From Microcoleus sp036704825 (lineage in GTDB: Bacteria > Cyanobacteriota > Cyanobacteriia > Cyanobacteriales > Microcoleaceae): a DNA stretch of 64,000 bases. The stretch is taken from contig JAUBSN010000013.1 of the NCBI GenBank assembly GCA_036704825.1, positions 50,237-114,236 of the forward strand, in the 5' to 3' direction. The notes under the pieces were generated by a model. It worked only from the letters and a program-made list of their open reading frames with translations, searched no databases and was not told the origin of the DNA. The position numbers and the translations under genes were made by a program. Numbering within the stretch: position 1 is the stretch's first letter; every line of letters starts with the position of its first letter. This document shows positions 45,972 to 54,958 of this stretch, piece by piece.

Positions 45972-46776
45972 AAATCTAAGGTTTGTTGATGACAGAGCGC
46001 TAGCTCTAGCTTAGCAAATAAACAGGCAAGATTGCCAAACTAGATATTCTTCTCTTTTCTTTCTTTCCTCTGATTAATCACTACCGTTCCAGGCGCAAAA
46101 AGTTGGATTTACTCAATATAATTGAAACAGAAATGTCCCATCTTTATTGATGCTTTTTTGCAAAAATGTTTTGGTCTTGCGCGCCAAACTACTACAGCAG
46201 TTCGATTGTATTAAAGCCTGCCTGAGAAGCTCTTTAAAACGCAATCTTCTTCAGAGTGGCATTCCCCGCCTCGCATCTATAGCAATTCTTGCAGGAGTCG
46301 TCAAATTTTTACCCCACCCCAACCCTCCCCTTATCAAGATCCGGGAGTAAGAAATTCACAAATGATGCGAGTATTGCTATATATTATTTTGCCGATTTTC
46401 AAAGCTGAGACTTGCACCGCATCCCCATAGAATCGGGCGACCGCGGGGGAATTGCCGCTACCAAACACTATCTCATCACTAATGATTTATTACTAAGTAG
46501 GTGGAAATCAATATGGCTTGGGGGAGGCAGAGTTTTGCATTAATAATAAACTGGCAGCTAGTATCAATCATTGCGGGAGCATCTCATATTTGTAAAAACA
46601 CTTATTCTGGCTCCTGCCTTCTGACTTTTTCCTTCTGACTTCTGACTCTTTCCTCCTGACTCCTGACTCCTGACTCCTAGCTCCAATTTCAAGCGGAGGG
46701 CTGCTTTCATTGAGATGCTCCCATCATTGCCTTACCGCCCCTACGATATTTTATTTTTTGTGAGTCTGCCTGCTTT
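45972..46776. other. Intergenic region with copy 4 of the 148-bp element
   Basis: No supported gene. Short frames around 46147-46350 lack ribosome sites. It contains a CCCCACCCCAACCCTCCCC repeat near 46312 and the complete mobile copy at 46575-46722. Confidence 0.55.
46575..46722 (-). mobile_element. 148-bp inverted-repeat element (MITE-like), copy 4
   Basis: Reverse orientation. Perfect 12-bp inverted repeat ends and a perfect 8-bp target duplication ATCATTGC (46567-46574 and 46723-46730). Confidence 0.93.
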
Positions 46777-47262
46777 TTAACTAATAACTTTTGACGAAAG
46801 CCGCTTCTTCTCAATATATTGCTGGTGGTAATCTTCTGCCATATAAAAATCACTAGCAGGTTTGATTTCGGTGGCAATGTCTTTGTCGTATTTACCGGAA
46901 ATTTGCAATTTTTGTTTGGAGAAGCGAGCGGCTTTTTCTTGTTCCCAATTGTGATAAAAAATCACAGACCTGTACTGTTCGCCTCTATCGGGGCCTTGGC
47001 GATTGATTTGGGTAGGATCGTGAGAGTTCCAGAATACCTCTAGCAGTGCTTCGTAACTCACCTGCGATCGATCGTACTCTAGCAACACGGCTTCAGCGTG
47101 ACCGGTGACTCTGGCGCAAACATCGAGGTAGCAGGGATTCGGCCAGTGACCTCCTGTGTAGCCCGCAGCAGTCGAGACGACACCCGCAACGGCGCGAAAC
47201 TTGTGTTCAACTCCCCAAAAACAACCGGCGGCAAATGTGGCTTTTTCCATCGTGTTACTCAT
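46777..47262 (-). CDS. msrA: Peptide methionine sulfoxide reductase MsrA
   Basis: 161 residues from the ATG at 47262; GTG at 47286 and ATG at 47250 also possible. It reduces methionine-S-sulfoxide in proteins. Motif ATFAAGCFWGVEHKFR carries the catalytic Cys. AAGYTGG, GHAEAVLLEYD, FWNSHDPTQINRQGPDRGEQ and YRSVIFYH complete the family signature. It starts 28 bp after the end of holB and probably shares its transcript. Confidence 0.95.
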   Translation of the reverse strand: MSNTMEKATFAAGCFWGVEHKFRAVAGVVSTAAGYTGGHWPNPCYLDVCARVTGHAEAVLLEYDRSQVSYEALLEVFWNSHDPTQINRQGPDRGEQYRSVIFYHNWEQEKAARFSKQKLQISGKYDKDIATEIKPASDFYMAEDYHQQYIEKKRLSSKVIS

Positions 47263-47290
47263 CGTATTTGAGATCGAACTGGGCACTAAA

Positions 47291-48253
47291 TTATGCTTGA
47301 CATATTCCCATTAGTGTGCATTCCCAAACTAATCGCGGCTGTACGTAGTTTAGCAAATATTGTCGCGCTTTCTCCAAGGGTTCTAAGGGCGATCGGCTAA
47401 TTCCTCCTGCCAAAAATTGCTGCCAGTAACAGTGCTGTAAATAATCGATTAACCACAACTGAGATTCAGTATCTAAAGTTTTATCAATTTCCTTGGCTAA
47501 TTCCAAAGCTGACCGCAGATTTTGAGGCAACTGCTTCACCTTTTGCAGCAAATCATCGGGTATTGATTGCAGTTGCTGCCAAATAGAAATTGCCTCGCCA
47601 GGACTTCCCTGAGCCATCCCCATTACCTCGGAATGGGATAAAATCTCCGCGAATCCCGCTTGCTGCAAAACTTGTGCCATTGCTTCGGGATTCAGCCGAG
47701 AAAACTGGATTTTTTGACAGCGGGAAATCAAAGTGGGCAGTAAACCTTCCAAAGTCGGAGCAATTAAAATTAGCGCTGCTTTTCCCGGTTCTTCTAAAGT
47801 CTTCAACAAGCCGTTAGCGGCTCCCTCACCCATTGTTTCTGCTTGTTCCAACACTACGACTGAACGCGCAGCTTCTAGCGGCGGTCTGCTGAGAAATTCA
47901 CCGATTTCTCGAACTTGTTCTAAGCGTATTTGTGGTGGTGCTTTCCGCTTTAAACCGGCTTCCTCTGCTTCCTTTGGTGTAAGTCGCTTGCCTTGGTTCA
48001 TGTAAGTTGGTTCCACCCAGAGTAAGTCTGGATGATTTCGCTGCCTCACGCGATTTTGCACGGAGGCTATTAGTCGGGTTTCGGAAATATTTGCTGAGAA
48101 TAAAAGCTCGATGAAACATCTCGCTGCTAAACTTTTGCCGGTGCCGTTAGAGCCGACAAATAAATAACCAGGAGCAATTCGGTTTCGCTCGACTGCTTGT
48201 GTTAGCAATTCTACTGCTTGCTTTTGTCCGATTAATGATGTAAAATAATCCAT
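47291..48253 (-). CDS. holB: DNA polymerase III subunit delta' (HolB)
   Basis: 320 residues from the ATG at 48253 (MDYFTSLIGQ). AAA+ clamp-loader subunit. P-loop is GYLFVGSNGTGKSLAARCFI, then AARSVVVLEQAETMGEGAAN with GLLKTLEEPG, and LISRCQKIQFSRL. All fit delta'. It lies downstream of tmk, the usual partner in many bacteria, but a mobile-element copy fills the space between them. Confidence 0.9.
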   Translation of the reverse strand: MDYFTSLIGQKQAVELLTQAVERNRIAPGYLFVGSNGTGKSLAARCFIELLFSANISETRLIASVQNRVRQRNHPDLLWVEPTYMNQGKRLTPKEAEEAGLKRKAPPQIRLEQVREIGEFLSRPPLEAARSVVVLEQAETMGEGAANGLLKTLEEPGKAALILIAPTLEGLLPTLISRCQKIQFSRLNPEAMAQVLQQAGFAEILSHSEVMGMAQGSPGEAISIWQQLQSIPDDLLQKVKQLPQNLRSALELAKEIDKTLDTESQLWLIDYLQHCYWQQFLAGGISRSPLEPLEKARQYLLNYVQPRLVWECTLMGICQA

Positions 48254-48334
48254 GTTTGTTAATGATACCAAAAAGTTATTGTGGTTTAATACACTGCTAA
48301 ATAATTGTTTTGAGTTAAGAATGTTAAATTGTAA

Positions 48335-48482
<148 letters not shown>

Positions 48483-48540
48483 AATTGTAAGTTGCCGGAG
48501 CCGGACAGGGAATTGCCGTGTCTGTACACATTATCTAGCG

Positions 48541-49209
48541 CTATTTTTCAGCAGAGGTATTATTTAAATATCCCCAAGCTTCTAACCTGCGAGTTACAAT
48601 AGCTTGAATTTCCTGAGCGACTTCATATTCAGGGCGATCGCCATTTATCCGCACAATTCGAGATTTATTTTCCTCGGCTAACTCCGCAAAACCTTGCTGA
48701 ACAAGGCGGTGAAACTTCAAATCCGCTTGCTCGATCCGATCGCGCTCTCCCCGAGCTCTTACCCTCGCCAAACCCGCCTCCACATTAATATCCAGCCACA
48801 AAGTCAGATCGCTTTGCAAGCCGTCGGTGGCAATTTCATTCAACTGCTTAATTAAATTTAAGTTAAGACCGCGGCCGTAGCCCTGATAAGCAATCGTAGA
48901 GTCAGTAAAGCGATCGCACAAAACAATTGTTCCCTTCAATAACTCGGGTTTTAGACAAGTTTCGACGTGCTGAGCGCGATCGGCCGCGTACATGAGCAAT
49001 TCTGCTCGATCGGATACAGATTCGCCCGCATCTTGTTTCAGCAGCAGATGTCGCAGTCCCCTTCCCAACTGAGTACCCCCGGGTTCGCGAGTAGCCAGCA
49101 ACGGGACTCTCAGAAAGCAACTTGCTTGCAGGAACTGTATCAAGCGCTGCATTTGCGTAGTTTTACCCGCACCTTCAACCCCCTCAAACACGATAAGTTT
49201 GCCCTTCAT
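48541..49209 (-). CDS. tmk: Thymidylate kinase
   Basis: 222 residues. Makes dTDP from dTMP. P-loop KLIVFEGVEGAGKTTQMQRL, DR-x motif LCDRFTDSTIAYQGYGRGL and the LID RARGERDRIEQADLKFHRLV are all family features. The ATG at 49209 is the normal start. A small hypothetical gene is divergent upstream. Confidence 0.95.
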   Translation of the reverse strand: MKGKLIVFEGVEGAGKTTQMQRLIQFLQASCFLRVPLLATREPGGTQLGRGLRHLLLKQDAGESVSDRAELLMYAADRAQHVETCLKPELLKGTIVLCDRFTDSTIAYQGYGRGLNLNLIKQLNEIATDGLQSDLTLWLDINVEAGLARVRARGERDRIEQADLKFHRLVQQGFAELAEENKSRIVRINGDRPEYEVAQEIQAIVTRRLEAWGYLNNTSAEK

Positions 49210-49314
49210 TGCCCTAACTTCCCATCGGAATAAAATATATCCATATTGTGCTGTGCATCTCTTCTAGTTTCGGTATGATAATAAAGTCTAAATGCCTCAC
49301 GGCTGGAGTTGTCT

Positions 49315-49662
49315 ATGGCTCGCTATACTGGTTTTTTTATCGTTGCCGTTCCGATCGACCGTCTCCGTCAGTCCCTGATTGAAATTTTAGAGTCATGCAA
49401 TCTTGATATTATCTACAATACAGGAGATTCCGTCATGGCTCGCGAACTTCCCGGTCAAGTTTCCATTGCCAAACTTGTCACCGCAGAAGTCCTAATTGAG
49501 AAAAACACGGCCAGCGACTCAGAGGTTCGCATGAACTTCGTGATTAAAAACGAGGAACTGCCCCTGCAAACCAACAACCACTGCCGTCAAATGTTCGAGC
49601 TAGTCAGTCGTTCAATTATGAACAACAATAATTGGCGGCTCTTGGAAAGTATGGCACTGTAG
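49315..49662 (+). CDS. Conserved cyanobacterial hypothetical protein, 115 residues
   Basis: ATG at 49315. Sequence MARYTGFFIVAVPIDRLRQS, LIEILESCNLDIIYNTGDSV then MARELPGQVS. It appears as an alpha-beta protein of a lineage-specific family; function unknown. Codon use and neighbours are ordinary. Confidence 0.78.
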   Translation: MARYTGFFIVAVPIDRLRQSLIEILESCNLDIIYNTGDSVMARELPGQVSIAKLVTAEVLIEKNTASDSEVRMNFVIKNEELPLQTNNHCRQMFELVSRSIMNNNNWRLLESMAL

Positions 49663-49960
49663 CCATCAGTCAGTTGATTTGAAATTTTAGATTTGAGATT
49701 TTAGATTGACTCCACAGATGAATCTGGGGGTTCTAACTAACGTCGAAACTTCTTGGATCTCGACTCCTGGTGTGATGGGTTTGTCACCCTATTGGGATGA
49801 GGTCATCAGTCATTAATTTCTAACTAATGACCGATGACAATCAAGCATCCAGGATACAAGCCCCCGAATTTATCCGTGGGGTCAATTCTTCAATTCTTTA
49901 ATCTCAAATCTCAAATCTCAATATCGATTGACCTCCTACTTTTATCTGTCATCCCTAAAT
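49663..49960. other. Intergenic region with long imperfect inverted repeat
   Basis: Between about 49707 and 49890 TGACTCCACAGATGAATCTG and GGGGGTT are mirrored by GCCCCCGAATTTATCCGTGG and GGTCAATT. ATCTCAAA/TTTGAGAT repeats flank it. No gene. Confidence 0.7.
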
Positions 49961-52468
49961 TTAAGATCGAAATCTCCGGCGCAGCAGCAAAGAATTTGTA
50001 ACAACGCTAACAGAACTAAACGCCATAAATGCCCCAGCAGCTGCAGGACTGAGTAGAATTCCGGTTGCAGGCAGCAAGATACCCGCTGCAACCGGAATTC
50101 CCAGAGTATTGTAACCAAAAGCCCAAAATAAGTTTTGGCGAATTTTGTTGAAAGTAGCGCGCCCGAGCTCGATCGACTCAACAACATCCATCAAAGCATT
50201 TCGCATCAGCACAATTTGAGCAGTCTCAACTGCGACATCAGTGCCGCAGTGCAAACCGATACCGACATCCGCTTGAGCCAAAGCCGGCGCGTCATTGATG
50301 CCATCCCCCACCACAGCCACTTTACAGCCTCGGGCTTGCAAAGTCGCGATCGCCCTCGCCTTCCCCTCCGGCCGCACCTCGGCCAAAACATCAGCAGCCC
50401 TCAAATCTAGCTGCAGCGCCGCCGCCGCCGCCGCCGACGCTGTATCTCCCGTCAGCATCATCACCCGCAATCCCATGCCCCGCAAACGTTCCACCGCCGC
50501 CTTAGCATCCGGTCTCAGAGTATCTTTTAGCCCGATTACCCCCAGCAAAACGCCCTCAGAAGCCACGTAAACCGCCGTTTTGCCTTTGCAAGACCCAAAA
50601 AGTTCCGCAGCCACAGCGACGCCCTGCTGCTTCATCCACTCGGCATTCCCCGCGAACACCCGCCGGCCCTCCACCACAGCAGAAACCCCGAAGCCCGGTT
50701 CCGTGCAAAAATCCTCAGCAGCTAGCAGCGGCAAACCTTGCTGTTGGGCTTCCAGCAAAATCGCTGCGGCGATGGGATGACAAGCGCCCCTTTCTACCGC
50801 CGCCGCAATTTGCAGCAGTTTTGAGTCAACCCTGCCAGCAACTCCATCAATTGTGGAACAGGCATCTTGTTTGTTTCCAACATTAATACCTGAGTTCAAA
50901 TCCCACTCAGAATTCTGAAAAATCGGCAAATAATCTGTGAGTGTGAGATTTCCGGTTGTCAGAGTGCCAGTCTTGTCAAAAACCACCGTATCTAATTGAT
51001 GCACCCGTTCTAAAACATCACCACCGCGAATTAAAAGCCCGCGCTCCGCCCCGATGCCAGAACCGACTAAAATTGCAGTTGGGGTAGCCAGTCCCAAAGC
51101 GCAAGGACAAGCGATGACTAAAACTGCGATCGCCAATTTCAAACTTAACAGCAAAGGCGATTGATAATGGGTAATTGGTAATAGATTTCCCATATTCATT
51201 GCCCCGTGTCCCATCTCCATTGCCCCGTGTCCTAAAAGCACAGAAGGCCAAATATGAGTCCCGGCAAAATACCAAAATAGGAAAGTTAAAACCGATATCG
51301 CCATTACCCCATAGACAAAATATCCCGCGACAGTATCAGCTAAATTTTGAATCGGCGCTTTGCGAGTTTGGGCTGCCTGCACCAAAGCCACCATTTGAGC
51401 TACAGTTGTTTCCTTACCGGTGCGAGTTGCGCGCATCACAACTGCCCCGGATTTATTGATAGTTCCCGCCGCCACTGTATCTCCTGGTTGCTTCAAAACC
51501 GGCAGCGATTCACCAGTCAGCATCGACTCATCTACGGTTGTTTTACCTTCGCAAATTTCGCCGTCTACGGGTATTTTTTCCCCTGGCAAAACTTGCAGCC
51601 ATTCTCCCACTCGGACGCGATCGGCTGGAATTTCAATGTATTGTGGATCGTAGACCTCTGATGTCGAGTTTAAAGGCAATTCTTCCGAGCGCAAATCTAA
51701 ACTCGGGAGTTTAAAATCAACTAAGCGGGCTTTCGCAGGCTGCAATGCAATTAAAACTTGCAAAGCTGATGCAGCGCGCCGTCTGGCTTGCTGTTCGATA
51801 GTTTTGCCCAACAAAATAAAGCCCAGCAGCATCACCGGTTCGTCAAAAAAGCACTCCCATCCCATCCGTGGAAACAGCAGCGCCGCGTTGCTAGCGGTGT
51901 AAGCTGTGACAGCGCCTAAAGCTACCAAAGTATTCATGTTGGGTGCATTTCGCCACAAACTGCGGCACCCGTCAACGATAATCGGGCGACCCGGTAACAG
52001 CAATGCTAGGGTGGCGAGTCCCCAGTGAAACCAAATATTGCTGAGAATTGGGGCTTTTGTGCCGAGTACGTGGCCTAAACCGGATAGAATAATTAAGATT
52101 AGGGCGATCGTCAATTGATTAATTTGCTGTCGAATTTCTTGCCGTCGCCTTTCAATTGTTGCCGCTTCTGCTTCCCGCTGATTGTCACCTAAACGAGACT
52201 GAGAGGGAAATCCATTATCAGTCAACTTTTTCGCTAAAGCCTCTGCATCGACAGCCCCCGGTTGACACTCAACCGTCGCCACTTCTACGGCCAAGTTAAC
52301 GCAAGCTGAAATTACGCCTGAATTCTGCATGAGTTGGCGTTCCACAGCTTTCGCGCAACCGGCACATTTCATCCCGCCGACATCGAAAGTAACAAGTTCT
52401 GGGGGTGATGCTTTAACTGATATGATTTCTGGTTGAATTTCGGGGATTGTTTTGGGCAAAAATTGCAT
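49961..52468 (-). CDS. Copper-transporting P1B-type ATPase
   Basis: 835 residues. N-terminal metal-binding domain with GGMKCAGC (C35, C38). Membrane motif CPC at 454-456 (VIACPCALGLATP) indicates copper(I). The actuator motif TGES is at 318-321, phosphorylation site DKTGTLT from 498, then GACHPIAAAI and GDGINDAPAL. Two in-frame insertions: residues about 412-436 in the loop before the CPC helix and about 525-548 in the nucleotide domain. Both come from dispersed repeat sequence. The family also has CtaA and PacS in cyanobacteria; which one this is cannot be decided here. It converges with the gene at 49315. Confidence 0.93.
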   Translation of the reverse strand: MQFLPKTIPEIQPEIISVKASPPELVTFDVGGMKCAGCAKAVERQLMQNSGVISACVNLAVEVATVECQPGAVDAEALAKKLTDNGFPSQSRLGDNQREAEAATIERRRQEIRQQINQLTIALILIILSGLGHVLGTKAPILSNIWFHWGLATLALLLPGRPIIVDGCRSLWRNAPNMNTLVALGAVTAYTASNAALLFPRMGWECFFDEPVMLLGFILLGKTIEQQARRRAASALQVLIALQPAKARLVDFKLPSLDLRSEELPLNSTSEVYDPQYIEIPADRVRVGEWLQVLPGEKIPVDGEICEGKTTVDESMLTGESLPVLKQPGDTVAAGTINKSGAVVMRATRTGKETTVAQMVALVQAAQTRKAPIQNLADTVAGYFVYGVMAISVLTFLFWYFAGTHIWPSVLLGHGAMEMGHGAMNMGNLLPITHYQSPLLLSLKLAIAVLVIACPCALGLATPTAILVGSGIGAERGLLIRGGDVLERVHQLDTVVFDKTGTLTTGNLTLTDYLPIFQNSEWDLNSGINVGNKQDACSTIDGVAGRVDSKLLQIAAAVERGACHPIAAAILLEAQQQGLPLLAAEDFCTEPGFGVSAVVEGRRVFAGNAEWMKQQGVAVAAELFGSCKGKTAVYVASEGVLLGVIGLKDTLRPDAKAAVERLRGMGLRVMMLTGDTASAAAAAALQLDLRAADVLAEVRPEGKARAIATLQARGCKVAVVGDGINDAPALAQADVGIGLHCGTDVAVETAQIVLMRNALMDVVESIELGRATFNKIRQNLFWAFGYNTLGIPVAAGILLPATGILLSPAAAGAFMAFSSVSVVTNSLLLRRRFRS
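50825..50896. repeat. Repeat-derived insertion 2 in the copper ATPase
   Basis: Core TGTGGAACAGGCATCTTG is a degenerate version of the repeat in the DALR gene. The stretch encodes residues 525-548 between DKTGTLT and the HP motif. Confidence 0.65.
51161..51235. repeat. Repeat-derived insertion 1 in the copper ATPase
   Basis: Contains two copies of ATTGCCCCGTGTCC and AATGGGTAATTGGTAAT-type sequence, both of the sort found between genes. Encodes HGAMEMGHGAMNMGNLLPIT, Met- and His-rich, before the CPC membrane helix. Confidence 0.7.
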
Positions 52469-52769
52469 GGTTTTTTTTGGTATTGATTAGAATACTTCGG
52501 CGCTTCTGAAAGGGTTGAATGCACTGTTTAGACAAATGTCTATATTTTTATCATAGATAAATATTGTGGCATCTTCCCAAAGTGTTAGTTTTTTTTAATT
52601 CTTATTAATTCCATGCGGTTAAATTCGCAGTTTTGCAGGGGTTGAAACCAATGTCGGACTGCGGGTTTAATGCTAAGACACGCTTTGGGCAGGGTAGAGC
52701 TGTTTCCCTATTTGATATAATGAGCTAATTGTTTAGTTAGTATCCAGCTTTTATTTGATGAATTTAGCT
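52469..52769. other. Intergenic region, no gene seen
   Basis: A/T-rich spacer with promoters for the copper ATPase (leftward) and the small gene (rightward) expected; no operator recognised. Confidence 0.45.
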
Positions 52770-52955
52770 ATGACAGAAACACCAAAATTTTATATTATCA
52801 AACGTCCTGCCGGTAATTGCGAAATTTTGCCGCTCGCGCAGCTCGAAGAACAAAACCCCAGTATTATTGAAAAGTGGGGTCCTTACGATTCCCCCGAAGA
52901 TGCGATCGCCCGCCGCATCGGATTAATTCGCGCCGGAAAATGCCAGCCCCAATGA
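52770..52955 (+). CDS. Small conserved cyanobacterial protein, 61 residues
   Basis: ATG at 52770; ATG at 52758 is possible. Reads MTETPKFYIIKRPAGNCEIL then PSIIEKWGPYDSPEDAIARR with IGLIRAGKCQPQ. Similar short proteins recur in cyanobacteria. No catalytic motifs. Function unknown. Confidence 0.7.
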   Translation: MTETPKFYIIKRPAGNCEILPLAQLEEQNPSIIEKWGPYDSPEDAIARRIGLIRAGKCQPQ

Positions 52956-53270
52956 CGGATTGCGATTGCTTTCCTCCTCATCGCGAAAGCTAACGCGATA
53001 TCAAATCTGTTAGCATCGGAATTATTGATATCTATCTTGTCTTCATCTGCGTAAATGGGCGTCCATCCATTGTCATCTGCGGTTTACATTCTCTTTTTTT
53101 TACCGCAGATGAGGGCAGATAAACACAGATTAACGCAGATGAATTATATCAATTTCGGTTGACCGGACGAATTGCCACAAACAGCAAAGCATTCGAGTTT
53201 AAAATCTTGGCTTTTAGCCCTACATCTTGCCCCGAATGCTTTTTTTTAACTGAAACCCTACACAGGTTTT
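52956..53270. other. Intergenic region with CGCAGAT-type repeats
   Basis: Contains TACCGCAGATGAGGGCAGAT and AAACACAGATTAACGCAGAT, a common dispersed cyanobacterial repeat. No gene. Confidence 0.6.
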
Positions 53271-54626
53271 CTACTTCGATTTAGAAGGTGCTGCACTCGG
53301 TTTTGCTTGTGCCGCAGTCGGCTTAGGCGGCGCTGCATTCGGTTTCGACTCCGCCTTATTGTTCCCTGTTTTACCAGTAACTTGCTGTGTCAAAACTTCC
53401 ATAGCTTTCGCGTACTGCGGATCGGCCGCCGTAGCAATTTTATCGCGATCGCGCCTCAATTCCTGTTTTTGAGCCTCGGTGAGTTCTACCTTAAAATCCG
53501 GTTCAATCCCGGCGTGGTTGATATCAGTGCCGTTGGGAGTAAAATACTTGGCAATTGTCACCGCCAAACCGGCACCGTTGCCCACACCGCGTACTGACTG
53601 AACTAAACCTTTACCAAAGGTCTTGGTTCCCACCAAAACAGCGCGTTTGTTGTCTTGCAAAGCGCCGGATAGAATCTCGCTAGCACTTGCTGAACCGCCG
53701 TCTACCAGTACAACTAACGGTTTGTCTGTGAGCTCTCCCTTATTTGCCGTTTGTTTATCGGCCTCACCGACTCGATCGACCGTCGAGACGATCGTACCTT
53801 CTTTGAGCCACATCCGAGCAATTTCAATACTTCCGTACAGCAACCCGCCGGGATTGGAACGCAAGTCTAAAATATAGCCCGTCACCTTTTTCTGTTCCAA
53901 ATCCTTAATTGCCGATCGCATTTCCGATGCAGCATTCGCACTGAACTGATTTAAGCGAATATAGCCGACTTCTCCGATCGGACTTTTCTGCACCAACTTC
54001 CGCACCGGATGAATTTCTATTTTAGCGCGTTTCAGCTTAAATTCTAATTCCTTGGTTCCCCGCAAAACAGTCAGCGTCACTTCAGTATTCACCTGGCCGC
54101 GAATCAAACTTACCGCTTGATTCGTATCCATGCCTTCTGTGCTCTTGCCGTCAATCTTAGTAATGATATCTTTTGCCAGAATACCAGCAGTAAAAGCCGG
54201 GGTATCTTCGATCGGCGAAATCACCACCAACTTTTTGGTTTCCTCATCTTGAGTCAACTGAATCCCAACTCCTGTCAATTCCCCAGAAGTGTCAACCTGC
54301 ATATTCTTGAACTCTTGAGGGTCCATAAACCGCGTATAAGGATCGTCCAGCTTCTTCAGCATTTCCCGAATTGCTTTGTAAGCTTCCTCGTCGCTGGTAT
54401 AAGTCCGATTCAAATAATCATTCCGCACCGCTTTCCAGTCAACCTGGTTAAAAGTGCCATCAACATAACTTTTGTCAATAATCTGCCAAACCTCATCAAC
54501 TAACTCTTTAGGGCTTCCTCGAAAAGAAGCCAGAGATTTAGAACTGCAACCAGTGTTGGCAAGAGTTACAGCAGTGAGTACCACCGCAGCAGCACTTAGA
54601 ACAAGCCCTCGTTTTGTTATAACCAT
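53271..54626 (-). CDS. ctpC: C-terminal processing protease (S41), CtpC-like
   Basis: 451 residues. The N-terminus is a lipoprotein-type signal (VLSAAAVVLTAVTLANTGCS). It contains a PDZ domain (about 110-195) and S41 catalytic parts with Ser in GGSASASEILSGAL and Lys in GTKTFGKGLVQS. It should act on the periplasmic or lumenal side and trim C-termini. The last 50 residues are Pro/Ala/Lys-rich and probably flexible. CtpA, the D1 processing enzyme, and CtpB are relatives; the CtpC name is my best match from overall sequence and is not firm. Confidence 0.85.
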   Translation of the reverse strand: MVITKRGLVLSAAAVVLTAVTLANTGCSSKSLASFRGSPKELVDEVWQIIDKSYVDGTFNQVDWKAVRNDYLNRTYTSDEEAYKAIREMLKKLDDPYTRFMDPQEFKNMQVDTSGELTGVGIQLTQDEETKKLVVISPIEDTPAFTAGILAKDIITKIDGKSTEGMDTNQAVSLIRGQVNTEVTLTVLRGTKELEFKLKRAKIEIHPVRKLVQKSPIGEVGYIRLNQFSANAASEMRSAIKDLEQKKVTGYILDLRSNPGGLLYGSIEIARMWLKEGTIVSTVDRVGEADKQTANKGELTDKPLVVLVDGGSASASEILSGALQDNKRAVLVGTKTFGKGLVQSVRGVGNGAGLAVTIAKYFTPNGTDINHAGIEPDFKVELTEAQKQELRRDRDKIATAADPQYAKAMEVLTQQVTGKTGNNKAESKPNAAPPKPTAAQAKPSAAPSKSK

Positions 54627-54958
54627 TTGTCTGACGCGCGAGACGAAAAGAGTTCAGAATAATTACGCTCAATCTAACACAGGCAAGGCCCGGTCGCGTT
54701 TGACGTACATATATTATTTTCCACTTTGCCCTGTTCTATTCACGGGGCGGTGAGGGTTCCCACCCTGAATAGAACACTCACTCTTTGTGGAACAAACCCT
54801 CCAGGTTCTGACAAAGGTGCTCTTCAGTCGGTTTAAACCGACTTCAGCTACGAGACAGGGGTTGAAACCCCTGTCGGATTGTCGGATTGTCGGATTGTCG
54901 GACTGTCGGACTGTCGGATTGTCAGATTGTCGGACTCTAACAACAGAGAAAGAATCGG
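54627..54958. other. Intergenic region with hairpin and 9-mer repeat
   Basis: Holds GTTCTATTCA...TGAATAGAAC (about 54731-54777), a hairpin, and a TGTCGGATT tandem repeat (54871-54937). No gene. Confidence 0.7.
54871..54937. repeat. TGTCGGATT 9-bp tandem repeat
   Basis: About seven units with T/C and G/A changes. It lies just after the end of ispG, which reads the other way. Confidence 0.85.

Noticed and set aside
46147..46350. 67-codon frame in the spacer before the mobile element copy
   Set aside because: Its end is made of CCCCACCCCAACC repeat sequence, and no ribosome site is visible.
54871..54937. Possible CRISPR array
   Set aside because: Units of 9 bp are contiguous, without spacers; it is a simple tandem repeat.
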